Part shown: positions 11,571-23,485 of the stretch, in pieces
Layout of the letters: every line of letters begins with the position of its first letter
Position numbering within the stretch: the stretch's first letter is position 1
Assembly (NCBI RefSeq): GCF_038502225.1
Contig: NC_091307.1
Span: 25,250,868 to 25,314,867 of the forward strand
Reading direction: 5' to 3'
DNA: 64,000 nt
Source of the DNA: Cherax quadricarinatus
Lineage: Eukaryota > Arthropoda > Malacostraca > Decapoda > Parastacidae
Made by a program: the position numbers and the translations under genes
Notes under the pieces: generated by a model
What the model was told of the DNA's origin: nothing
Seen by the model: only the letters and a program-made list of their open reading frames with translations
Database searches by the model: none

Positions 11571-11880
11571 TTTTTCACCTGGGTGATTCCATGTCAACTA
11601 CAATAATGGTCCTCACCTGACCATCTTCAATTTTGCTAAAACTTGGTGCGAGGCTCCACACAGGCTTCAAAGTTCCAAATCCAGAAATGTTACAGCTTGG
11701 TCAACAGAGCCCTTAATGTGGGAGTAAACCCATTTGGGCGATTCCATGTCAATTAGACAAACGGTCCTTACCTGACCATCTCCAATTTTGCTAACTCTTG
11801 GCGAGCAGGTCCATGTAAGTTTCAAACAAAGTTCCACAAAGTTAGAAATCCAGGACCCCTGTCTGCAAATCAATTTAAGG
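11571..11880 (+). repeat. Imperfect tandem repeat, two units of about 157 bp
   Basis: GGGTGATTCCATGTCAA... at about 11580 recurs as GGGCGATTCCATGTCAA at about 11737. Both are followed by GGTCCT(C/T)ACCTGACCATCT and CAATTTTGCTAA. Related pieces occur near 12397-12440 (AGCTTGGTCAACAG) and 16490-16552 (GGGTCATTCCATGTCAA). Confidence 0.65.
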
Positions 11881-12390
11881 CCCTACTTAGAAATAATCTC
11901 ATCACCCAAAATTAACCAAACACTTTACTTAATATCTACCAGTTACTCAAAAGCTACTCAAAAAAAAATTCTAAATAATTTAAGACTGCTCAACTATTTG
12001 ATAATTTACCTCAAACTTAAAATTGTTTCAATTTCATTACTGTATATTTCTGATGATTGCTCAACCTTTATTCAATTTCAAACTTGTTCTAAACTGTAAT
12101 ACTGTACTTTCTATAAACTATATCAAAATTGTACTTATTCTATACTGAACTGCTCTACTAGACTTATTAACGTCATATAGCATTATCTAATAGAATACTC
12201 CATTCTCTTGGACTCATCTTAACTCATCTAATGACCATATGAACTGTTATTGCCTTATTAGTCTTAAGTTAATTTTAAGTTTGCCCAAAATGCTCTGCAT
12301 ACAATGGGGCTTTTGGCATGTATACTCAAGTATTATATTCCTTTGCACAACCATGTATCATGTCAAAACAAAAATTATTATTATTTTTAT
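11881..12390 (+). repeat. LINE B-type 3'UTR, 5'-truncated
   Basis: AT-rich sequence ending CTTAAGTTAATTTTAAGTTTGCCCAAAATGCTCTGCATAC. The same motif, inverted, closes LINE B at 21147-21350. The exact left edge is uncertain. Confidence 0.6.
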
Positions 12391-12670
12391 ATTATAGCTT
12401 GGTCAACAGGGCCCTCAATGTTAGGGCAAACCCAATCGATGTACGAATATGTAACTGCAAAAAAATAAGCTAAATTTCACCGGCTGATGTGGCACAAACA
12501 GTAGTTTTCTTGCAATTTGGTATTTGTGTTCAACTTTTGTTGCCAATTTCAAAAAAATTGTAATGCTGACACAAATCTTTACATCTGTGTTGAAAATGAA
12601 AACAAATTTCATCACATTTATTTCAACTGTAAATTTTGTTAAGATAAGAGGGATAAGATTTTTGAATTTT
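12391..12670. other. Unassigned sequence
   Basis: Begins with a short piece of the 157-bp repeat (about 12397-12440); the rest is AT-rich with nothing recognised. Confidence 0.5.
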
Positions 12671-12932
12671 TAACCCCAGAGGGTTAGCCACCCAGGATAG
12701 CCCAAGAAAGTCAGTGCGTCATCGAGGACTGTCTTACTTATTTCCATCAGGGTCCTTAATCTTGTCCCCCAGGATGCGACCCACACCAGTCTACTAACAC
12801 CCAGGTACCTATTTGCTGCTAGGTGAACATGACAACATGTGTAAGGAAACACGTCAAAATATTTCCACCCGCCGGAAATCGAACCCGGGCCCTCCGTGTG
12901 TGAAGCGGGAGCTTTAGCCACCAGGCAACCCA
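12671..12932 (-). repeat. Full-length tRNA-derived SINE
   Basis: On the minus strand it starts GGGTTGCCTGGTGGCTAAAG (A-box-like), then a B-box GGTTCGATTTCC within CCCGGGTTCGATTTCCGG, then the body with GTTCACCTAGCAGCAAATAG, CACCTGG and GGGGACAAGATTAAGGACCC, and ends GGGCTATCCTGGGTGGCTAA. Pol III boxes plus a body shared with 5071-5248 identify a SINE. It is not a tRNA gene. Confidence 0.85.
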
Positions 12933-13610
12933 ATAAATTTATAGAAAAGCATTTTATAACATGATGCTTAGTAACTAAACAAGTATGCTTAACCACGTTG
13001 AAATAAGTTACCAATCTTTATTTGCTGATACAGTAAAGCACATACCTACCTAAACATTGGTGATCGATCCAATGTAGCAAATCTGACCAACTTTTGGTGA
13101 TATCACTGTGGATACTACCAATTTTTTCTAACGTCTATCATTAGAAAGAGCAAATTTTTAGCTGCTAATACCTATCTTGTGATTCTTAGTATCTGTTCAT
13201 TTAGGATATGAAAATTAACTTTGAATATAACCATCTTTTAAACTGGAAAAAATAAAGATTTTTCATCTGTAATGACAGCATCAGTTAGATATCTGTTCTG
13301 CTGTATATTTTCAATATAGGTGCTCTAGCCATCATGACAAAATGACCTATGTATTTTACCAGGAATTAAATGTTCATTAACAATGCCCATCTATAGTTTA
13401 TGGGCATTGTAATGTTTCAACCATAAACCTGTGTGCTCTGCAACATTTTTTTTGTTAGCTACAGTACTGTATTTCACCTATAATACTGCATTATTTTTTT
13501 AATTTTATCCAGTTTTTTGGTTCAGCAAATTAAACTCGCCTGATTTGATGCAGACATTTCAGTTAAATTATTTAATTGACATTTACACTTACTTTGTCTT
13601 GCATATTCTA
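12933..13610. other. Unassigned intronic sequence
   Basis: AT-rich, no supported feature. Confidence 0.5.
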
Positions 13611-14645
13611 TTAACTCTTTGACTGTCGCAACCTTAAATCCCGAGGTGTCTCCCGGTGTCGCAAAATATTTGGAGAAAAAAAATAAATTATTTTTTTCTT
13701 ATGAAATGAAAAAGAATCTTTGCCTGATGGTAATGACACCAAAAGTACGAAATTTGATGGAAAACTTACGGAATTACGCTCTTGCGAAGTTAGTGACCTC
13801 GGCGACATTTACGCATCAGTGATTTCGCCCACTTTGAGCCCTATTTTCGGTCAATTTCATTGTTCCAATCCACTAAACTCATAGCTAGTTCTTTAGAACT
13901 TCATTTGTTTTATTGACTGAGTACAAGAAACCGCCCATTTACCAATTTCAACTACCCAGTAAAGTGGTCAGAAATTGGCAATTTCACCAATTTCATGCAA
14001 ATTAAAAAATATGCCAATTTTAAAATAGGGTCCAGAATGAACAATGCAGACATTCCTAACACTAAAATAACATTTTCTCCGTTCATCAGCCACGTCTCCA
14101 GGCCACTGCTATAATCCTCTTGCTTTCTATTTTGAATTTTTATTCACACAAAAAATAGAAGATTTACTGTTATGCAGACTACTGCAATATTGTAATAATT
14201 GTATAAATAATGTCAACGCATTTGTGACTGCATATTAGAATGGCTAGTTGGACATTTATTGGACAATGACATCATTTGTTTACTCTTGAACATTGACAAA
14301 AATCGAACATTTCCGCTAATCTGAGTTCAATTTCAAGGTACTTTTCATCGTGAAACCAATGAAAATCATCTCTATTTCTGTAATACATCTTCCATTCTGT
14401 CAAATGAGACCAAGAAAACAAGAATACAACCATAAATACTATACAAAAATACACCTCAAAGTCAGCATTTTAATCCAAAAAAACACGGTCGAAGTTTTTT
14501 TTTTATCTCATTATGTACTGTGTGCTGCAGGATTTTTTTTTTGTACTGCGCACACTGACCACACAGACCCATTCTCTCACATGTGGGCCTACCACACACT
14601 GGCTCGTAAGACGTACATATACGACCAAAACAGTCAAAGGGTTAA
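13611..14645. mobile_element. piggyBac-like non-autonomous element, first of an inverted pair
   Basis: TTAA lies at 13611-13614 and 14642-14645. The ends CTCTTTGACTG and CAGTCAAAGGG are inverted repeats with one mismatch. The interior (about 1.03 kb) contains blocks also found, inverted, in the next element: GAAACCGCCCATTTACCAAT and GCAGGATTTTTTTTTTGTAC. CCCATTCTCTCA links it to the MITE at 5401. No transposase. Confidence 0.75.
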
Positions 14646-15570
14646 CCTTTCGTTGTCAGTCACATTGTATCACGGTTTTGAAGCCAGTGTCGGTCCTGGT
14701 CCCATAGCACGATGCCACGAGCTCAGCTCACTCAGATAAGTTGTGAGTGGGCCTTGATATGAGAGAATGGGTCTGTATGTTAAGTGCGAACCATAAAAAA
14801 AAAATCCTGCAGCACGTAGTGCATGAGAAAAAACTGCGACTGTGTTTTTAGTTTAAAACAGTGACTCTGCGATGCATTTTCACATGGATTTTATGGTTGT
14901 ATTCATGGTTTCTTGGTCTTATTTGATAGAAAGGAAGGCATATTACAGAAATAGAGATGATTCTGATTAGGACTAAAAGTAGCCAGTTAAATATGCATTT
15001 AGGAATGCACTGACATTATTTATACAATTATAATAATGTAGTAGTCTGCATAACAGTAAATCATCTTTTTGTGTGAATAAAAATTCAAAATGAAAAGCAA
15101 GTGCAATATAAGAGGGGCCTGGAGACACGACCAAGGAACAGAAGAAATGTTTATTTAGTGCCAGGAATGTTTACATTGTTTATTCTGGACCCTATTTTCA
15201 AATTGGCAATTGCTGAGTTTTGTATGAAATTTGCTAAATTACCAATTTCTGATCACTTTATTGGGTAGTTGAAATAGGTAAATGGGCGGTTTCTTGTACA
15301 CAATCGATAGAAGGAACACTAGTGAAATAGCTACAAGTTTGGTGGACTGCAACAATGGAATTGGCCAAAATTAGAGCGCAAGGTGGGCAAAATCGCCGAT
15401 GCGTAAATATTGTCGAGACCGCCAACTTTGCGAGAGCATAATTCCATAAGTTTTCCATCAAATTTCAGACTTTTGGTTTCATTACCTTCAGAAAAGGATT
15501 TTTCATTTTTTGAAAATTCGACACTGGGAGCAAGTTTGAGAGCAGAGGGTCTCGACAGTGAACGGGTTAA
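14642..15570. mobile_element. piggyBac-like non-autonomous element, second of an inverted pair
   Basis: Shares the TTAA at 14642-14645 with its neighbour and ends in TTAA at 15567-15570. The ends CCTTTCGTTGTCA and GACAGTGAACGGG are diverged inverted repeats. The interior (about 0.92 kb) is a diverged inverted copy of 13611-14645. Confidence 0.72.
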
Positions 15571-15841
15571 ATGAAAAGCCTTCTGCACAGGTTAAACTAT
15601 CCAAGAAGTTTCCTATAACCAGCTGTTTCTATTATATATAATTCTGACAGTACACCCTCAATTTATCAGACTTATAGAAGGAAGTCAGTAATGACAATTG
15701 CAGTGGTCAGAGATAAGATTGTTTTGCCATAATCATAAAAAACAACTCTGCAACCAACAAACTGTCCTTAAAAAATTGAAACTGACCCAATGAATTTTGT
15801 TCCATAAATTTTAGGTCCTTTAAATCAAGGGCTTATTGTAT
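15571..15841. other. Unassigned sequence
   Basis: Nothing recognised. Confidence 0.5.
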
Positions 15842-15895
15842 TTATTATTATTATGTGCTAAACCCATTGGGGTCATACAGCACCTGCATAAAATT
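15842..15895 (-). repeat. LINE I-type 3' tail insertion
   Basis: ATTATTATTATGTGCTAAAC followed by CCATTGGGGTCATACAGCACC is the inverted 3' terminus of LINE I (compare 28803-28905). Confidence 0.7.
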
Positions 15896-16485
15896 GTATA
15901 ACATACCTTTAACCAGTTTCAGAATTCTCTACACTATTTTCACCTGAAGCCAAGTTGCAACTTTATTTTCATGAAGGATCAAAATAACAGTAAAATTAAA
16001 ATTTTTTTATTTTTGATGTTCATATATTGCACAAATACATTTGACATGCATCTTTTTTTTTTAAATAGTATAGTCTATATGATTAGTTTGCCCAAAATGC
16101 ACTGCATATTAATTGCTTTCTTTTGTGCCTACCATTGTTTTATTACATGTAAACTACATTATTTTTCTACAACAAAGAAATTAAAAATTGAATTTGAATG
16201 ATTGTTAGCTGTTCTGTAATGTAGCAGGGATTCCTATTCTATGATTCAATTTTATACAATACAATTAACACAACTATAGCCCCCTAACTAACACTTTAGT
16301 GTGCCTCTCATGTTCACAATACTGTGCTCAATTCCCAATACCAAAAATAATATTTGCAGTTGGTGTACAGCAAAGACACTGGCACTTCAAATCAATGATG
16401 TCAGCAAAAATATCCAGGGGGAAAATTCAGAAACTTCTTAAAATGTGAGTTATCCAAAGATGTAATTTAAGTTTAGGTTAACTTA
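15896..16485. other. Unassigned sequence with a LINE B-type tail near 16085-16165
   Basis: TTAGTTTGCCCAAAATGCAC at about 16085 is the LINE B 3'UTR motif. The rest is AT-rich with nothing supported. Confidence 0.5.
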
Positions 16486-16551
16486 TGGGTCATTCCATGT
16501 CAAGTGGACCAATTTTGAAAATCGTCCCTGCCTGCCCATCTCCAATTTCAA

Positions 16552-16552
<1 letters not shown>

Positions 16553-16591
<39 letters not shown>

Positions 16592-16632
16592 ATAAAAAAG
16601 AAGTGCTAAGCCACAAGGGCTATACAGAGCTG
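16553..16632 (-). mobile_element. 80-bp LINE I-type tail insertion with 13-bp TSD
   Basis: (ATT)n, then AATAAAAAAGAAGTGCTAAG and CCACAAGGGCTATACAGAG, inserted between two copies of CTCCAATTTCAAT (16540-16552 and 16633-16645). The perfect 13-bp duplication shows LINE-type retroposition of a very short 3' end. Confidence 0.85.
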
Positions 16633-16645
16633 CTCCAATTTCAAT

Positions 16646-16847
16646 AAAATTTTACGTGAAGGCTGGCATGTATATCAAACTAATGGGAAAAATTTAGCTC
16701 ATATGCAACAGTAGTAATACTATGGCCCTCAGGGAGGAGGGTGAAAATTTCTCCAAGCTGCAGCAAACAATCAATGATGTTCAGGTTATTGCTGTGGCAA
16801 ATCTTGAAGAGTAAAATTTATACAAGTAGATATGCCTATATGAGGCC
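16646..16847. other. Unassigned sequence
   Basis: Continuation of the diverged repeat with GGGTCATTCCATGTCAA at its left side; no gene. Confidence 0.4.
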
Positions 16848-16915
16848 TGGTCACAGACCAGGCCGTGGGGGTATCGACCTCAGAAACCCTCTACAGGTAT
16901 TCACCAGGTATACAA
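16848..16915 (+). repeat. Diverged LINE A 3' tail
   Basis: GAGGCCTGGTCACAGACCAG, GGGGGTATCGACC and CAGGTATTCACCAGGTAT correspond to the last about 70 bases of LINE A (GAGGCCTGGTCACAGACCGG ... CAGGTAAACTCCAGGTA), with several differences. It is an old, extremely truncated copy. Confidence 0.75.
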
Positions 16916-18566
16916 CTTTTGGAGCTGATTTCAAAAACTGCAGTCCTAAAACTTAAATGTCTACTTTTTTCACAGTATGCAACCAAAATAGGCAAAATGT
17001 GTCATGTAAAACTGAATTTTGAATTCAGCTGCCTGTATCTCGAAAGGAAAACATTTTAATATGACATTATTGTAGCCAGCTACCCAATCCTAAAATATCA
17101 AGACCCCAAATGTTTTTAACTCCTGTGCAAATGGTACCTAAAAATGCCCTCAGAACCCTCATGGTGAATTTTAGGCCATTTCTGAAGACCAATAGCAAAA
17201 AACGGAGCACAACCAATTTTCTTAGAGCAGATTCTAGACTACAAGATATTTATTTTCAGGATAGGTGTTTTGCCCTTGAAGGGAGGAAACAGGCCTTAAA
17301 ATAAGGTCATTTTTGGCTTGTGCAACGTTATAATGAAAACCAGATATTTTTCAGTTGCTGTTGTAGAGCAACGACAACTAGAACCTCGTGTTTAGGTGTC
17401 CTTATACAGGATAACACGAAGTCAAAGAATGTGACTCATTTCCACTAGGGGCCCTGAAATCCCAAATAACAATTTACACGAGAAATAAGTTACTTATTCC
17501 AAGATGTACCTCGGTTGTATATGTGAACTAAAAAATGTAATGTCCAAGTTGCACAGAGTTGCTGATAACTATTGCAGAAATAACTATTCATTCTGTGGAG
17601 TAGATATTATAATTAAAACTAAGCACTAAACCCACAAGGGTCATATGGCTGTGAAGTAGACAGCATGCATTTAATATGCAATGCAAAATAATGTCCAAGT
17701 TCCACTGAGCAGCAACTTTCAATGACTGCCTAATTTAATTTATATTTAGGTTTAAGTTAGTGCTCCTGAATGGTTTCACTAAGTTTTCACAGAGAACTTT
17801 TTGCCAGTAGGATATCAGAGACGATCAGATAGACCATTGTATAAGTGTAAAGAAATCTGCAAGATCACTTGTAATTTCCTCCATTAACTTTCTTATGCCA
17901 GTAGCTACTTCTTTCCATCCCAGAGCACCAAAATATATGATGCATAACCTTACTGAGTCTAGTTAGGATGAGCAGGAGAGAGTAGGGTTATAACAGTCAC
18001 AAGTGTGTAATAATGGCTGCAAACACCGAAAAATGACAAGAAAATCACTTATAGCAAAGAACATTTTATTTATGCTATAAAAGGTTCCTTTGCTCTTCCT
18101 AATACTCGCACAAGTGTTGGGTGGGCGGCCCCTGCCCACCACACTCTCCATACGTTTCTCTTGACACTGACAGCCTCCATAGCTCCAGCTAAAAAACTTA
18201 TTGCCTCATTATTTACGAAAATTCTCTTGTCAAATTTTGAAATGTTTACAATTGTTATGGAGAGGAGAGAGCGAGGCCCGGTAGCCGGCAAGGTCAAACT
18301 TGAGGCTGATAATAAAGCTGTGGTCATAAAATAGTATGTGTAATATTGGTAGAGCAGGCAGCAAACACCAGGAGGCAGACCAGCGCCAGAATAAAGTTAA
18401 GAGTTAATACTAGTAGTGTCTGGCGAGGTGTGGCGTCTGTGTCTAGGAGGGTCACCGAGAACCACCACAACACACTACACTTTTCACCACCTATATTACC
18501 CTATTACCCAATTATAACACCTTCCTCACACTCTTTGTACATTAATAAAATGGCAGAAGCATATTT
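16916..18566. other. Unassigned intronic sequence with one LINE I-type tail
   Basis: A LINE I-type tail is at about 17604-17652 (AAAACTAAGCACTAAACCC, then ACAAGGGTCATA). An open frame at 18070-18327 on the minus strand (85 codons) has no recognisable domain and is not called. Confidence 0.5.
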
Positions 18567-18850
18567 ACTTACCAAACACAGGCAGGAAGGGGCGTTATTG
18601 AGAATATTCCACGTTAGTTACAGCGACCGATGGGAGTAGTCGGAAGTCCTGGCTGTTTACACCACAGTTGCCAACATTGTCTTATAAAAATTTATGAAAA
18701 TGCTGCCGCCTCTAGAATATCCGCAGTATTTACTCGGTAATGGCGTGATATTTAAAATTTATTATTTGTGGTTTTGTTAGATATTTTAGGTGGAGCGGAA
18801 TTAAAAACAGGAATGAGAATAATAAGGAGAACAAAGAAGCCTTGGCGGCC
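18567..18850 (-). other. Candidate 5'UTR exon 1 with strong splice donor
   Basis: On the minus strand ...CCTGTGTTTG is followed by GTAAGTAAAT: the donor starts at 18572 and the exon side ends at 18573. The region upstream to about 18860 has more CpG than its surroundings. With the YY1-type motif at 18851-18861 this makes a plausible non-coding first exon for the zinc-finger gene. Confidence 0.5.
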
Positions 18851-18861
18851 GCCGCCATCTT
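18851..18861 (-). promoter_or_regulatory. YY1-type core promoter motif (AAGATGGCGGC)
   Basis: AAGATGGCGGC reads on the minus strand and continues into GGCCGCC. In animals this motif sits at or just after the start site of many TATA-less promoters, reading in the direction of the gene. Its orientation agrees with the zinc-finger gene. Confidence 0.5.
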
Positions 18862-18892
18862 GATGGCTAGAACTGGCAACGTGAGGTTCCAA

Positions 18893-19350
18893 CACTCCAT
18901 TATGTCGCCACTACTACCTCCAACATCACCACTACCTTAACAACACTACAACTACCTTCAACATCACCACTACCTTAACAACACTACAACTACCTCCAAC
19001 ATCACCACTACCTTAACAACACTACAACTACCTTCAACATCACCACTACCTTAACAACACTACAACTACCTTCAACATCACCACTACCTTAACAACACTA
19101 CAACTACCTTCAACATCACCACTACCTTAACAACACTACAACTACCTTCAACATCACCACTACCTTAACACTACAACTACCTTCAACATCACCACTACCT
19201 TAACAACACTACAACTACCTTCAACATCACCACTACCTTAACACTACAACTACCTCCAACATCACCATTACCTTAACAACACTACAACTACCTCCATCAC
19301 CACTACCTTAACAACACTACAACTACCTCCAACATCACCACTACCATAAC
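18893..19350. repeat. 38-bp minisatellite, left part
   Basis: Tandem units of about 38 bp built from CAACATCACCACTACC, TTAACAACACTACA and ACTACC(T/C)T, with shortened variants. The array continues at 20042-20870. Confidence 0.92.
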
Positions 19351-20041
19351 ATTGTATCAATCGCATCTGCTAGAAAAATGACAGGATGGATAATGAGAAC
19401 CTTCAAAACTAGGGAGGCCAAGCCCATGATGACACTCTTCAGGTCACTTGTTCTATCTAGGCTGGAATATTGCTGCACTCTAACAGCACCTTTCAAGGCA
19501 GGTGAAATTGCCGACCTAGAAAATGTACAGAGAACTTTCACGGCGCGCATAACGGAGATAAAACACCTCAATTACTGGGAGCGCTTGAGGTTTCTAAACC
19601 TGTATTCCCTGGAACGCAGGAGGGAGAGATACATGATTATATACACCTGGAAAATCCTAGAGGGACTAGTACCGAACTTGCACACGAAAATCACTCACTA
19701 CGAAAGCAAAAGACTTGGCAGACGATGCACCATCCCCCCAATGAAAAGCAGGGGTGTCACTAGCACGTTAAGAGACCATACAATAAGTGTCAGGGGACCG
19801 AGACTGTTCAACTGCCTCCCAGCACACATAAGGGGGATTACCAACAGACCCCTGGCAGTCTTCAAGCTGGCACTGGACAAGCACCTAAAGGCAGTTCCTG
19901 ATCAGCTGGGCTGTGGCTCGTACGTTGGTTTGCGTGCAGCCAGCAGCAACAGCCTGGTTGATCAGGCGCTGATCCACCAGGAGGCCTGGTCACAGACCGG
20001 GCCGCGGGGGCGTTGACCCCCGAAACTCTCTCCAGGTAAAC
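19351..20041 (+). mobile_element. LINE A 3' fragment (A1) inside the minisatellite
   Basis: The open frame 19378-20016 (212 codons) encodes the C-terminal part of LINE A ORF2 (SRLEYCCTLTAPFKAGEIAD, LNYWERLRFLNLYSLERRRE). It ends CTCCAGGTAAACTCCAGGTA, the LINE A terminus. Minisatellite units flank both sides, so the LINE inserted into the array or the array grew around it. Confidence 0.9.
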
Positions 20042-20870
20042 TCCAGGTAAACCTTAACAACACTACAACTACCTCCAACATCACCATTACCTTAACACTA
20101 CCACTACCTCCATCACCACTACCTTAACAACACTACCACTACCTACAACATCACCACTACTTTAACACTACAACTACCTCCAACATCACCACTACCTTAA
20201 CAACACTACTACCTCCAACATCACCACTACCTTAACAACACTACAACTACCTCCAACATCACCACTACCTTAGCAACACTACAACTACCTCCAACATCAC
20301 CACTACCTTAACACTACCACTACATCCAGCATCACCACTACCTTAACAATACTACAACTCTACTACTACCTCCAACATCACCACTACCTTAACAACGCTA
20401 CCACTACCTCCAACATCACCACTACCTTAATAACACTACAACTACCTCCAACATCACCACTACCTTAATAACACTACAACTACCTCCAACATCACCACTA
20501 CTTGAACAATACTGCAACACTACCACTACCTCCAACATCACCACTACCTCAACAACACTACAGCTGCCTCCAACATCGCCACTGCTTTAACAATACTACA
20601 ACACTACTACCTCCAACATCACCACTACCTTAACAACACAACAACTACCTCCAACATCACCACTACCTTAACACTACAACATCACCACTACCTTAATACT
20701 ACAACACTACCACTACCTCCAACATCACCACTACCTTAACAATACTACAACACTACTACCTCCAACATCACCACTACCATAACAACACTACAACTACCTC
20801 CAACATTACTACCTTAACATTACTGCAACACTACTACTACCTCTAACATCACCACTACCCTATCATTACT
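20042..20870. repeat. 38-bp minisatellite, right part
   Basis: Same units as 18893-19350 but more degenerate and with irregular unit lengths. Confidence 0.92.
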
Positions 20871-21350
20871 ATTACAGGGCAATGAACAGGCAGACACTGC
20901 TGTGCGATCAGCAGTACATGACCTCCAACTTCCATATAGAAGTGTTCCATTCACAGACTATTTTTCTGTAATTGCTACCCATCTTCGCACCCGTTGGCAA
21001 CAATGTTGGTCTGATCTGCTCCATAACAAACTTTATTCTGTTAAGCCGAGTATAGGTTTCTGGCCGTCTTCTTGTCATCAGTATCAAGGTTGGGAGACTA
21101 CTCTCTCCTGTCTTCGCATCGGCCACACTCGTCTTACTTACGGGTATTTATTTATTTATTTATTTATTAATTCGAACATGATACATAGAAGTACAAGGAA
21201 ATACAGTGGTTAAGTGTAACATGCCAAAGCCCCTTGTACGCAGAGCATTATGGGCAGGCTTAAAATTAACTTAAGATTAACTAAGTACTGACATATTCAT
21301 TGGTAAACATTGTTGTAAACAGTTAACAATTAAGCACAAATGAGTATTTC

Positions 21351-23190
21351 AAAGATGGGTCCTACACAGATGACAGCAAGGAAATGAGTGAGCTACTCAA
21401 GTCCCAATATGACTCAGTTTTTAGCAAGCCGCTAACCAGACTGAGAGTCGAAGATCAAAATGAATTTTTTTATGAGAGAGCCACAAAATTTGATTAACAC
21501 AAGCCTATCCGATGTTATCCTGACGCCAAATGACTTCGAACAGGCGATAAATGACATGCCCATGCACTCTGCCCCAGGGCCAGACTCATGGAACTCTGTG
21601 TTCATCAAGAACTGCAAGAAGCCCCTATCACGAGCCTTTTCCATCCTATGGAGAGGGAGCATGGACACGGGGGTCGTCCCACAGTTACTAAAAACAACAG
21701 ACATAGCCCCACTCCACAAAGGGGGCAGTAAAGCAACAGCAAAGAACTACAGACCAATAGCACTAACATCCCATATCATAAAAATCTTTGAAAGGGTCCT
21801 AAGAAGCAAGATCACCACCCATCTAGAAACCCATCAATTACACAACCCAGGGCAACATGGGTTTAGAACAGGTCGCTCCTGTCTGTCTCAACTATTGGAT
21901 CACTACGACAAGGTCCTAAATGCACTAGAAGACAAAAAGAATGCAGATGTAATATATACAGACTTTGCAAAAGCCTTCGACAAGTGTGACCATGGCGTAA
22001 TAGCGCACAAAATGCGTGCTAAAGGAATAACAGGAAAAGTCGGTCGATGGATCTATAATTTCCTCATTAACAGAACACAGAGAGTAGTCGTCAGCAGAGT
22101 AAAGTCCGAGGCAGCTACGGTGAAAAGCTCTGTTCCACAAGGCACAGTAATCGCTCCCATCTTGTTCCACATCCTCATATCCGACATAGACAAGGATGTC
22201 AGCCACAGCACCGTGTCTTCCTTTGCAGATGACACCTGAATCTGCATGACAGTGTCTTCCATTGCAGACACTGCAAGGCTCCAGGCGGACATCAACCAAA
22301 TCTTTCAGTGGGCTGCAGAAAACAATATGAAGTTCAACCATGAGAAATTTCAATTACTCAGATATGGTAAACATGAGGAAATTAAATCTTCATCAGAGTA
22401 CAAAAATTCTGGCCACAAAATAGAGCGAAACACCAACGTCAAAGACGTGGGAGTGATTATGTCGGAGGATCTCACCTTCAAGGACCATAACATTGTATCA
22501 ATCGCATCTGCTAGAAAAATGACAGGATGGATAATGAGAACCTTCAAAACTAGGGAGGCCAAGCCCATGATGACACTCTTCAGGTCACTTGTTCTATCTA
22601 GGCTGGAATATTGCTGCACACTAACAGCACCTTTCAAGGCAGGTGAAATTGCCGACCTAGAAAATGTACAGAGAACTTTCACGGCGCGCATAACGGAGAT
22701 AAAACACCTCAATTACTGGGAGCGCTTGAGGTTCCTAAACCTGTATTCCCTGGAACGCAGGAGAGAGAGATACATGATTATATACACCTGGAAAATCCTA
22801 GAGGGACTAGTACCGAACTTGCACACGAAAATCACTCACTACGAAAGCAAAAGACTTGGCAGACGATGCACCATCCCCCCAATGAAAAGCAGGGGTGTCA
22901 CTAGCACGTTAAGAGACCATACAATAAGTGTCAGGGGCCCGAGACTGTTCAACTGCCTCCCAGCACACATAAGGGGGATTACCAACAGACCCCTGGCAGT
23001 CTTCAAGCTGGCACTGGACAAGCACCTAAAGTCAGTTCCTGATCAGACGGGCTGTGGCTCGTACGTTGGTTTGCGTGCAGCCAGCAGCAACAGCCTGGTT
23101 GATCAGGCTCTGATCCACCAGGAGGCCTGGTCACAGACCGGGCCGCGGGGGCGTTGACCCCCGGAACTCTCTCCAGGTAAACTCCAGGTA
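21351..23190 (+). pseudogene. LINE A copy A2, 5'-truncated ORF2 with frameshift and stop
   Basis: It starts inside ORF2 at DGSYTDDSKEMSELLKS and runs to the LINE A tail. One extra T in a T-run (about 21465-21471) shifts the frame. A TGA at 22237-22239 replaces an Arg codon just after the catalytic FADDT. A 3-base deletion lies near 22405. Open segments are 21460-22239 and 22246-23157. RT motifs AKNYRPIALTSHIIKIFERV, DFAKAFDKCDHG and SSVPQGTV are intact. Confidence 0.9.
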
Positions 23191-23380
23191 TGGTCTTTTA
23201 CTGTGTTGCTGTGCATTCAGTAGAATGGTGTATTCTGTTAGGTGATGTAATTAAAAATAACAAAACTTGATTGGGTCACAGGTTAAACATTTATGTGATA
23301 CAATTATTCAGTATTTATTTGGTTGTGGGTGAGTAAGTGATTTTTAAGAAGAGACTTGAATTTATAAACAGTGTTTATTC

Positions 23381-23436
23381 AGCGCTGTATAGCCCTTGTG
23401 GCTTAGCGCGTCTTTTTGATTATAATAATAATAATA
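23381..23436 (+). repeat. LINE I-type tail insertion in LINE B
   Basis: AGCGCTGTATAGCCCTTGTG, GCTTAGCGCGTC and (ATA)n, flanked by ATTC on both sides (23377-23380 and 23437-23440). It is a 56-bp 3' end copy. Confidence 0.7.
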
Positions 23437-23485
23437 ATTCTTTTATATTCACAGGTAGTGAATTCCAGATTTTTGGGCCTTTTAT

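Larger units (their letters stand above)
2005..18572 (-). other. Proposed large first intron of the zinc-finger gene
   Basis: This joins the donor GTAAGT (18572-18567) to the acceptor at 2006-2005, about 16.6 kb. No other host coding exon is visible between them; the content is mobile elements and unassigned AT-rich DNA. Additional non-coding exons inside cannot be excluded without transcript data. Confidence 0.45.

Noticed and set aside
12860..12932. tRNA gene on the minus strand
   Set aside because: A/B boxes are present, but the cloverleaf is degenerate and it continues into a SINE body shared with another copy.
18070..18327. 85-codon minus-strand open frame
   Set aside because: No domain, no paralogue in the window, no clear start context; could be chance.
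18893..20870. CRISPR-like regular repeats
   Set aside because: The units are contiguous without unique spacers and the setting is eukaryotic; this is a minisatellite.
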